11,631 nt of DNA from Pseudomonadota bacterium (GTDB taxonomy: Bacteria; Bdellovibrionota; JAFGOL01), in contig JAPLFT010000030.1 of assembly GCA_026390535.1 (NCBI GenBank), positions 1 to 11,631 of the forward strand, written 5' to 3'. The position numbers were made by a program, and so were the translations under genes. This document shows positions 5,947-11,631 of this stretch, piece after piece. Below the pieces are notes generated by a model that was not told the DNA's origin, did no database searches, and saw nothing but the letters and a program-made list of their open reading frames with translations. The first letter of the stretch is position 1. Each line of letters opens with the position of its first letter.

Positions 5947-7770
5947 ATGAAGAACAGAAACCTAGCAATAATAGCACACGTAGATCATGGTAAGACCACT
6001 CTGATAGACCGTCTTTTCAAACAGTCGGGTGTTTTCAAAGCGCATCAGGAGATAGAAGAGCGCGTGATGGACTCCGGCGAACTTGAAAAAGAACGCGGCA
6101 TTACCATTACCGCCAAGAACGCCTCCTTTGTGTGGAAGGGTGTGAACATAAACATCGTCGACACACCGGGGCATTCCGACTTTGGCGGAGAGGTAGAAAG
6201 AGCTCTTTTTATGGTGGATGGAGCTCTTTTACTGGTTGATGCGTCAGAAGGACCGTTGCCACAAACACGTTTTGTCTTAAGAAAGGCACTTGAAAAAAAT
6301 ATAAAGATTATCGTCGTTATAAATAAAGTTGACCGACCTGATGCAAGGATAGAAGAAATAGAAGAAAAGATTCTTGAACTATTTTATGATCTTGCTACCA
6401 GCGAGCATCAAATCCATTATCCTACATTTTATGCCAGTTCAAAAAATGGTTGGGCAAGTAAAAAGAACATCCCTAAGGACGATTGTAATGAACTAATGGA
6501 TGCCATAATAACAGAGTTTCCTGAGCCTAAGGTAGACAAGAATGGCCAGTTTGCCATGCTTGTAGCCAACAGGATCTATAGCTCTTTTATGGGACAATTT
6601 GCCGTCGGAAGAATAGAATCCGGTAAAGTCAGTGTAGGCCAAAAACTGGCCGTAATAGATGAAAATAACCAGGTTAGGGAATTTGAAGTTACTGCACTGG
6701 AAAAATTTGCGGGTTTGACCACAGAGCGAGTGGATGAACTTGAGGCTGGAAATATTGCTCTCATATCCGGTGCTGAAACTATAGAAATTGGAGATACTAT
6801 CTGCTGCGCAGAAAATCCTGTGGCACTTCCAAGATTAAAAGTCGATCCGCCTACCGTCGCCATAAGAATATCCGTTAACACTTCTCCGCTTGCCGGTACA
6901 GAAGGTACATATGTAACAACAAAAAGACTTGAAGAACTTTTAGATAGAGCATGTCAAAGCAATGTGTCCCTAAGAATGGAAAAGACTAAAAGCCCGGAAG
7001 TTTTTCTGTTAAAAGGTCGTGGAGAACTTCAGCTTGTTATATTATTAGAAGAATTACGACGTATGGGCTATGAACTCATGGTCGGTTGTCCGGAAATTAT
7101 TCCCATGACCAAAAACGGAAAACTCTTTGAACCGGAAGAGACCATGATCGTAGATGTACCGGACACTATGATAGGCGTTGTAACACAGTTACTTTCTGAA
7201 CGCGGCGGAGTAATGGACCACATGGAACACATGCATGCGTCCTCCAGGGTCAGGCTTGAATTCACAATCCCTACCAGAGGATTGTTCGGTATAAGGTCGC
7301 CAATGCTTACAGGAACGCGTGGTGAGGCAATATTCTCCAGCAGTTTTAAAGGTTATATCCCATATCTTGGAAAACGTTTCAGCAGAAAGAACGGCGCATT
7401 AATAGCGGACAGGCCAGGCGTGAGTGTTCAATACGGATTGTTCCATCTTCAGTCAAGAGGCAAACTATTCATACCTCAGGGTGTAAGGGTTTACGAAGGA
7501 ATGATATTCGGCGAAAATAACAGGGCCAATGACCTTAATGCCGACGCAACAAAGACTAAAAAACTCACCAATATGCGTGCATCAGGCAGCGATGATTCCA
7601 CAAAGCTCATAGACATACAGATGATGGATCTTGATGAGGCAATTGTATGGATAGACGACGACGAATGGGTGGAGATAACTCCAAAAACCATAAGGCTCAG
7701 AAAATCAGAGTTAAGGTTGAATATGAGAACCGTGATCAGGGCTCAGGATAAGGACAACGAAGAAGATTAG
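5947..7770 (+). CDS. typA: translational GTPase TypA/BipA
   Basis: The product is a 607-residue ribosome-associated GTPase, the usual length of TypA/BipA, which helps 50S assembly and stress or low-temperature growth. The G domain shows G1 AHVDHGKTT (10-18), the RGITI switch (50-54), DTPGH (72-76) and NKVD (126-129). A beta-barrel domain II follows (about 205-300), then EF-G-like domains III and V, with the TypA-specific C-terminal region containing RGLFGIRSPMLTGTRGEAI and the ENNRANDLNADATKTKKLTNMRASGSDD loop that contacts the ribosome. The start aligns with E. coli BipA within about three residues, but no Shine-Dalgarno sequence precedes it (TTGCCGCCTT). It is a single-gene unit, diverging from the transporter gene and converging on the basic-peptide gene with only 6 bp between stops. 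Confidence 0.97.
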   Translation: MKNRNLAIIAHVDHGKTTLIDRLFKQSGVFKAHQEIEERVMDSGELEKERGITITAKNASFVWKGVNINIVDTPGHSDFGGEVERALFMVDGALLLVDASEGPLPQTRFVLRKALEKNIKIIVVINKVDRPDARIEEIEEKILELFYDLATSEHQIHYPTFYASSKNGWASKKNIPKDDCNELMDAIITEFPEPKVDKNGQFAMLVANRIYSSFMGQFAVGRIESGKVSVGQKLAVIDENNQVREFEVTALEKFAGLTTERVDELEAGNIALISGAETIEIGDTICCAENPVALPRLKVDPPTVAIRISVNTSPLAGTEGTYVTTKRLEELLDRACQSNVSLRMEKTKSPEVFLLKGRGELQLVILLEELRRMGYELMVGCPEIIPMTKNGKLFEPEETMIVDVPDTMIGVVTQLLSERGGVMDHMEHMHASSRVRLEFTIPTRGLFGIRSPMLTGTRGEAIFSSSFKGYIPYLGKRFSRKNGALIADRPGVSVQYGLFHLQSRGKLFIPQGVRVYEGMIFGENNRANDLNADATKTKKLTNMRASGSDDSTKLIDIQMMDLDEAIVWIDDDEWVEITPKTIRLRKSELRLNMRTVIRAQDKDNEED

Positions 7771-7776
7771 TTTCTG

Positions 7777-7950
7777 CTATCTGCCTGCTCTCTTTCTATT
7801 AAAAGCCTTAGTCATCTTACCCTTATTTACACTCTCCGGTAAATTTTTCTTGTCAGTATTCCTGGTCCATTCAGGAGTAGTTTTTTTTGTTTTCTCTCCT
7901 AAAAAACCGCCGAACATACCCTTCTCTTGTTTTTTACTTTTAAACGGCAT
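7777..7950 (-). CDS. 57-residue basic peptide downstream of the SWIB gene
   Basis: A 57-codon frame encodes MPFKSKKQEKGMFGGFLGEK, then TKKTTPEWTRNTDKKNLPES, then VNKGKMTKAFNRKRAGR. I do not recognise a family. It is strongly basic (about one residue in three is Lys or Arg), has no membrane helix and few hydrophobic residues, and looks disordered and suited to nucleic-acid or ribosome contact (inference). It begins 6 bp after the stop of the SWIB-domain gene. No ribosome site precedes the first ATG, so it would rely on reinitiation; an in-frame ATG at 7917 has GAGAAGG just upstream and would give a 46-residue version. It ends 6 bp from the typA stop on the other strand. The tight packing and clean frame support a real gene, but only moderately. 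Confidence 0.5.
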   Translation of the reverse strand: MPFKSKKQEKGMFGGFLGEKTKKTTPEWTRNTDKKNLPESVNKGKMTKAFNRKRAGR

Positions 7951-7956
7951 AAAAAT

Positions 7957-8220
7957 CTACTTAGTAATGTGTTCAGAGATGCAGCCTGCAAGCTTCATCA
8001 TGTTCAGTTTGTTCGCGCCAAAAAATGGTTTCAATTTTTCGTCGGCTAAAATAGTTCTCTTGTCGTTAGCATCCTGCAACTTTTTTGCTTTGATATAATC
8101 CCAAAGCTTCTTTACGATCTCTGTCCTCGGCATAGAATTCATTCTAACGATAGCTCCCAAAATTTTATCCGGCTGTACTGGTGCGCTTAATCCTTTTCCT
8201 GCGTTTTTAGTTTCTTTCAT
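7957..8220 (-). CDS. SWIB/MDM2-domain protein
   Basis: This 87-residue protein is almost entirely a SWIB (BAF60b) domain: LSAPVQPDKILGAIVRMNSMPRTEIVKKLWDYIKAKKLQD, then NDKRTILADEKLKPFFGANKLNMMKLAGCISEHI. The MPRTEIVKKLWDYIKAKKLQD and ILADEKLKPFFG blocks match the family closely. SWIB domains are best known from eukaryotic chromatin remodellers and MDM2, but stand-alone or topoisomerase-fused copies occur in Chlamydiae and several other bacterial groups, where a DNA- or protein-binding role in chromosome organisation is suspected. A GGGGGGA ribosome site lies 4 bases before the ATG, and a plausible promoter precedes it. The basic 57-residue peptide gene follows 6 bp downstream and could be a partner. 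Confidence 0.88.
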   Translation of the reverse strand: MKETKNAGKGLSAPVQPDKILGAIVRMNSMPRTEIVKKLWDYIKAKKLQDANDKRTILADEKLKPFFGANKLNMMKLAGCISEHITK

Positions 8221-8253
8221 TTTATCCCCCCATTGTTTTTCAATTAAGTGAGC

Positions 8254-8282
8254 ATTTTAACCCACTAGCTCTAATATCACAA
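8254..8282 (-). promoter_or_regulatory. possible promoter of the SWIB gene
   Basis: On the minus strand TTGTGA (8277-8282, four of six) and TAAAAT (8254-8259, five of six) are separated by 17 bp. Transcription would begin near 8247, giving a leader of about 26 bases with the G-rich ribosome site. AATATC occurs twice as a direct repeat around the -35 (8273-8286), which could be regulatory or simply AT-rich sequence. Confidence 0.4.
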
Positions 8283-8296
8283 TATCCTAATATAGG

Positions 8297-10006
8297 CTAT
8301 CTGTTGGGCCAGGAACCAATCGGTATTCCGTATCCCTTTATCTTTGTTTGCATTTCTACGCTTAACTGTTTAACAAGCTCGGCATTGTACGAAGCTGTAG
8401 GCAACAAGGCTATCTTGTTGTTGTATATCTGCTGAGCTCCAACAGCATAAGTACGTGACTTTGCCGCTAAAGATCCATCTTCAACATCCGTATCAACATC
8501 GGTCGTAAATATTGAAATAGTATTATCGCTGTTACGGGATATCTTGAAAGTACGGAACTGCTGAGGAAAATCCTTTAATGATGAGGTTTCAACCTGCCAG
8601 AAACCAAATTCAGGATGTGCATCATCAGGTGATTTGAATGCAGTAACTGTATTGAAATGACGATGCCCTGCTATCCACAACATAAAATTCGGATATGTAT
8701 GAAGTTTAGCGAGCAATGTTTCTTCCAGAGTTGGCTCCCAGCACATCATAGAAGGAGCCGGTTGGACGCCTATCGGTATATGAGCGGCAATGATCATGAG
8801 CTTGCCTTCAGCCTGACCCTTATCAAGCTCGCTTATTAACCAGTTATAACGGTCATTATCTAGTGTGCCATGCCCATAGCCGAATGATCCGGCTCCATAG
8901 CCGTTAACAATTGGATCGTTGGAATCGGTGTTGCTTTGAGTATCATCTATTACGATAACCTTAATCGGTATATCCGACCTGGGTTCAAAACTATAACAAC
9001 CAAAATCATTATCTACGTTGGCCTGGGTAAAACCGTGACCGACCGGATTTGAAGATGTTGTTAAAAATTCATTCATCCACTCCTTTTTTGTAAGTGAACG
9101 ACGATCCGGATCAGCAGCAGGCACCGTCGGAGGTGTCGTAAAACTGCTTACAGCTCCTGAACCGATAACGTCACCGTATGGCGTACTGCCGTCAATTGCG
9201 CCCATGTAGTATCCACGACTGGCATTGCCGTCTTGAACAATGAATGGATTGCCTAAATTGATTATCTCCTGGCCAATTAGATGCTGTCTGATGTAATCAT
9301 CCGGCGATAAAAAACCCATCCAGAAGTGATCATGGTTGCCTACAGCCTGATACCAGGGGATCGTCTTATCAAGTCCCGCTGCGCGATAAGGTTGTTGATA
9401 ATCTATGGTGTCGTTACCGGCATGAGCACCGGAACTTGGGGTAATAATTTTACCGTCAAGGACATCTATATACCACCTTAGCTCATTATATTGAGTAGAG
9501 TTACATGTATCACCCAAAGAAATTCCAAAATCAAACGGAGCATTTTGGTGAAGGGAATTTATCGTCCGGACGGCAGCGTCCAGGACTTGAGTTGTATAAA
9601 GCATAGTCCCTGAATATCCAGAAGAAGAAGCGCCTTGATTATACATAGCAATAGCTTGAGCGGGAGATTCCTTATCTGCAATATGTATGTCAGTTATGGT
9701 AAAGAAATTTAAAAGCTTTGCAGCTTCACCGACGCCTACAACACTATAAGCAGCAGGCATGATATCCAATCTCTTTACAGAATCCAGACCTGCCCCATAA
9801 TGCCATTTGCCGTAGCCGTTCTGATCATATTTTGAAAGCTCATAAGGAAGGACAGTCGCTGAACTTGAAGGTATTGCGTCAGGCACTATCGTCCTCTGAC
9901 GCGTCGTAGAAACAGTTGAACACCCCGAACACCCAGATAAAGATAAAATCAACATACCTATAAAAAAGATTAAATAAAACTTCTTGTGTTTGTAAGATGA
10001 TTTCAT
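8297..10006 (-). CDS. lipoprotein metallophosphoesterase, TIGR03768/RPA4764-like
   Basis: This 569-residue protein begins with a lipoprotein signal peptide (hydrophobic 10-22, lipobox LSGC at 23-26), so it should be anchored to a membrane on the outer face through Cys26. The calcineurin-like phosphoesterase metal-binding series is complete: DIH (Asp106, His108), GDT (Asp166), GNHD (223-226), AAH (His409) and GHRH (447-450). The N-terminal stretch, the long insert between GNHD and AAH (about 230-400) and the total length recall the TIGR03768 (RPA4764) family; that name is from memory. It probably hydrolyses a phosphodiester or phosphomonoester outside the cytoplasm; the substrate is unknown. 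A strong GAGGAGG lies about 7 bases before the ATG. It is insulated from the upstream repeat-protein gene by a terminator, so it needs its own promoter in 10007-10080. Confidence 0.85.
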   Translation of the reverse strand: MKSSYKHKKFYLIFFIGMLILSLSGCSGCSTVSTTRQRTIVPDAIPSSSATVLPYELSKYDQNGYGKWHYGAGLDSVKRLDIMPAAYSVVGVGEAAKLLNFFTITDIHIADKESPAQAIAMYNQGASSSGYSGTMLYTTQVLDAAVRTINSLHQNAPFDFGISLGDTCNSTQYNELRWYIDVLDGKIITPSSGAHAGNDTIDYQQPYRAAGLDKTIPWYQAVGNHDHFWMGFLSPDDYIRQHLIGQEIINLGNPFIVQDGNASRGYYMGAIDGSTPYGDVIGSGAVSSFTTPPTVPAADPDRRSLTKKEWMNEFLTTSSNPVGHGFTQANVDNDFGCYSFEPRSDIPIKVIVIDDTQSNTDSNDPIVNGYGAGSFGYGHGTLDNDRYNWLISELDKGQAEGKLMIIAAHIPIGVQPAPSMMCWEPTLEETLLAKLHTYPNFMLWIAGHRHFNTVTAFKSPDDAHPEFGFWQVETSSLKDFPQQFRTFKISRNSDNTISIFTTDVDTDVEDGSLAAKSRTYAVGAQQIYNNKIALLPTASYNAELVKQLSVEMQTKIKGYGIPIGSWPNR

Positions 10007-10080
10007 TAAATTCCTCCTCTATTTGTGATTATTAAATAACATCACATCAACACCATAAAGGCAACTTACTTAATAAATAC

Positions 10081-10124
10081 TTATAAAAAGTTAGCCCTGC
10101 CAGCTTTTAACTGGCAGGGCTAAC
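10081..10124 (-). terminator. intrinsic terminator of the repeat/SUMF gene
   Basis: Bases 10090-10103 (GTTAGCCCTGCCAG) and 10111-10124 form a perfect 14-bp stem around a 7-base loop. On the minus strand the stem is followed by TTTTTATAA (10081-10089), a classic rho-independent terminator 37 bp after the stop of the surface-protein gene. The plus-strand side lacks a comparable T run, so it works for the minus strand. It separates that gene from the phosphoesterase gene. Confidence 0.93.
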
Positions 10125-10160
10125 AAGATAAATTAAATTAAAATATTAAAACCCAAAAAC

Positions 10161-11631
10161 TTATAATTCTGTCTTAGCAACGCGGAAGCCCGTGTAGCCG
10201 TCAGGGGAATCAACATAGTAGCCATCTACGTGGCCTACTTGCATGCCGTAAGCATCACTGCCAAAACTACCGCTACGCTGAACGCGAACACCACTGTAAA
10301 GCTCCTCAAAGTTCCATTCCCATACGTTACCATTCATATCATATAAACCCAGGGCGTTCTGATCCAAAAGTTTTACCGCCTGGGTTCCAGTAGGAGTAAC
10401 TGCTGGATTAGCTCCAGCGTACCAAGCCACAGCCTCTGTTGCTGCTTCATCTGGATTTGGACTCCACGAAATATCATCAAAAGCATAATCAGTAGATCCA
10501 CTTGCATAATTACCTGGTGTCCAACTTGTTCCGTTCTTATATCTTGCTGCAAGTTCCCATTCGTTAGAAACAAGAAGTCTAAACCCATTCGCAGTGGTGT
10601 CCTGAGTTGCAGCATCACACTGTGCAGCATTAGTACCTCTTGAATCACGTATTGGCGTACCACTATCTTTATAAACAGGGACATAACTTGTTCCGTTTAT
10701 AGCGTTGTACCACTCTGTTAATGCGTTACTAAAGACCATTGCATCTCGCCAATCTACAGTCGTTACCGGTTCGTTAATCCCGTGTATAATACCCGGTGTT
10801 CCATCATCACCACCGTCTGTTCCAGAGTTAGCAAAATAATAGCCATTCGCTATTGCCCAAGTATATACCTTATTCCAGAGTTCATATGTAACCACCGTTT
10901 CTCCTATCCAATATGCATCTGATACTGTTGCTGTACCACTATCATCAACATCCGTCGGAAAAGTTATTCCGCCTGGTACATACGCCATATTAAATGTTAC
11001 TCCATCAGCGGTAAATGTGGCAATCTGTCCAGGTACATGCACTGTTACTATATAGTCTTTCGTTGAACTATCAGCCGCTGTTACTGTGTAGGTTACAGGA
11101 GATGAAAAATCATTAGGTGCCCCAAATGTTGGGCTCACACTAACACCTGTAATTGTTATCGTAGGTGTTAAAGAAGTAAGACCCGTCCCATAAGGCGCTA
11201 TTAGCAATATTGTATTTGTACCAATAAGGCCATCTACACCTAATATAGTAAATTTTACGATATCCTTTGAAGAAGAAGTTGCTGCTGTGACCGTAACTGT
11301 ATAAGCTTTCGTTGAACCATCTGCTGCAGTAACTGTGTAGGCTACATCAGAGGAAAAATCATGTGCCACTCCAACAGCAGGACTCACACTAGTACCTGTA
11401 ATCGTTATCGTCGGTGTTAAAGAAGTGAGACCCGTTCCGTAAGGTACTGTTAGCGATATTGCACTCCCTATAATAGTTCCATCTATGCCTAATATAGTAA
11501 ACTTTGTGATATCCTTTGAAGAAGAACTTGCTGCTGTTACTGTAACTGTATAATCTTTTGTTGAACCATCTGCCGCTGTAACTGTGTAGGTTACAGGTGA
11601 TGAAAAATCATGTGCCACTCCAAATGTAGGG
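10161..11631 (-). CDS. tandem Ig-like repeat protein with C-terminal FGE/SUMF-like domain (5' end outside window)
   Basis: The frame is open to the window edge, so the gene is 5'-truncated; the GTG at 11618 lies inside a repeat and is not its start. The visible part holds two whole 83-residue units (11370-11618, 11121-11369) and the first 32 residues of a third, each with FSSPVTYTVTAADGSTKDYTVTV and PYGTGLTSLTPTITITG blocks, as in DUF5018/cadherin-like surface repeats. From about 11000 down comes a formylglycine-generating-enzyme/SUMF1-like domain: MAYVPGG, YWIGETVVTYELW, PVTTVDWRDAMVFSNAL, NGFRLLVSNEWELAARY, LYDMNGNVWEW, RVQRSGSF and GFRVAKT. The single cysteine in the visible protein (NAAQCDAA) is not in the catalytic position, so FGE chemistry is not expected; such domains often serve as binding or display modules. 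The protein is probably extracellular. A perfect terminator follows. Confidence 0.88.
   Translation of the reverse strand, partial: PTFGVAHDFSSPVTYTVTAADGSTKDYTVTVTAASSSSKDITKFTILGIDGTIIGSAISLTVPYGTGLTSLTPTITITGTSVSPAVGVAHDFSSDVAYTVTAADGSTKAYTVTVTAATSSSKDIVKFTILGVDGLIGTNTILLIAPYGTGLTSLTPTITITGVSVSPTFGAPNDFSSPVTYTVTAADSSTKDYIVTVHVPGQIATFTADGVTFNMAYVPGGITFPTDVDDSGTATVSDAYWIGETVVTYELWNKVYTWAIANGYYFANSGTDGGDDGTPGIIHGINEPVTTVDWRDAMVFSNALTEWYNAINGTSYVPVYKDSGTPIRDSRGTNAAQCDAATQDTTANGFRLLVSNEWELAARYKNGTSWTPGNYASGSTDYAFDDISWSPNPDEAATEAVAWYAGANPAVTPTGTQAVKLLDQNALGLYDMNGNVWEWNFEELYSGVRVQRSGSFGSDAYGMQVGHVDGYYVDSPDGYTGFRVAKTEL
11025..11631 (-). repeat. in-frame tandem repeat, 249-bp period
   Basis: Units 11370-11618 and 11121-11369 are each exactly 249 bp (83 codons) and their products are identical at 66 of 83 positions. 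A partial third unit (11025-11120) leads into the SUMF-like domain, and the residues before 11618 (PTFG) are the tail of a further unit outside the window. Nine of the 17 differences fall between unit residues 45 and 58, so one loop varies while the rest is conserved. Such arrays can gain or lose units by recombination and are prone to collapse in assembly. Confidence 0.9.

Noticed and set aside
7850..8098. An 82-codon plus-strand open frame opposite the SWIB and basic-peptide genes
   Set aside because: It is Phe/Ser-rich with no domain or ribosome site, and the opposite strand encodes a clear SWIB domain.
10025..10045. GTGAT...ATCAC dyad before the phosphoesterase gene
   Set aside because: Only five paired bases per arm with an 11-base AT-rich centre; this is expected by chance in such sequence, and no promoter elements fit it clearly.
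11616..11618. GTG as the start codon of the repeat/SUMF protein
   Set aside because: The frame stays open to the window end and encodes the tail of another repeat unit (PTFG), so the real start with its signal peptide lies outside.

Overview
The window (11,631 bp, AT-rich) looks like bacterial chromosome, read mostly from the minus strand; only typA and a 49-codon membrane-protein gene are on the plus strand. Strong GGAGG-type ribosome sites, a lipobox lipoprotein, a PadR regulator and typA make it bacterial. A SWIB-domain protein, a ferredoxin-thioredoxin reductase catalytic subunit, a TIGR03768-type phosphoesterase and tandem surface repeats joined to a SUMF-like domain are scattered over several didermal and candidate phyla (Omnitrophota, Elusimicrobiota, Spirochaetota, Chlamydiae/Planctomycetes relatives). 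I cannot fix the taxon from sequence alone. No phage, transposon, CRISPR, rRNA or tRNA signature was seen, and no gene-free stretch exceeds about 160 bp.

Positions 1-2197 (minus, transcribed from high to low coordinates): a strong promoter drives padR and a HAAS-transmembrane-beta-solenoid protein (DUF1700 plus DUF4097 type), a regulator/membrane-sensor pair. An extended -10 promoter that shares the stop codon of the sensor gene then appears to start a translationally coupled redox pair: a glutaredoxin-like protein followed by the catalytic subunit of ferredoxin-thioredoxin reductase.

Positions 2236-3590 (minus): a nucleoside 2-deoxyribosyltransferase-like protein, a two-helix DUF4405-like membrane protein 16 bp downstream, and then a small secreted protein of unknown function. 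Positions 3733-3882 (plus) hold a short lmo0937-family membrane protein.

Positions 3897-5827 (minus): an AI-2E/PerM-family membrane transporter, followed 14 bp later by a secreted protein of unknown function. They diverge from typA (bipA), the ribosome-associated GTPase, at 5947-7770 (plus). A minus-strand pair converges on typA: a SWIB-domain protein and, 6 bp after its stop, a 57-residue very basic peptide.

Positions 8297-11631 (minus): a lipoprotein metallophosphoesterase and, upstream of it behind a perfect 14-bp-stem terminator, a 5'-truncated surface-type protein. The latter is made of exact 83-residue Ig-like repeats followed by a formylglycine-generating-enzyme-like domain that has lost its catalytic cysteines.

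Nothing here is clearly a new defence or mobile system. The best leads are the Grx/FTR couple, the SWIB plus basic-peptide pair, the padR promoter with a full UP element and almost no leader, and the repeat/SUMF protein with variation clustered in one patch of each repeat.
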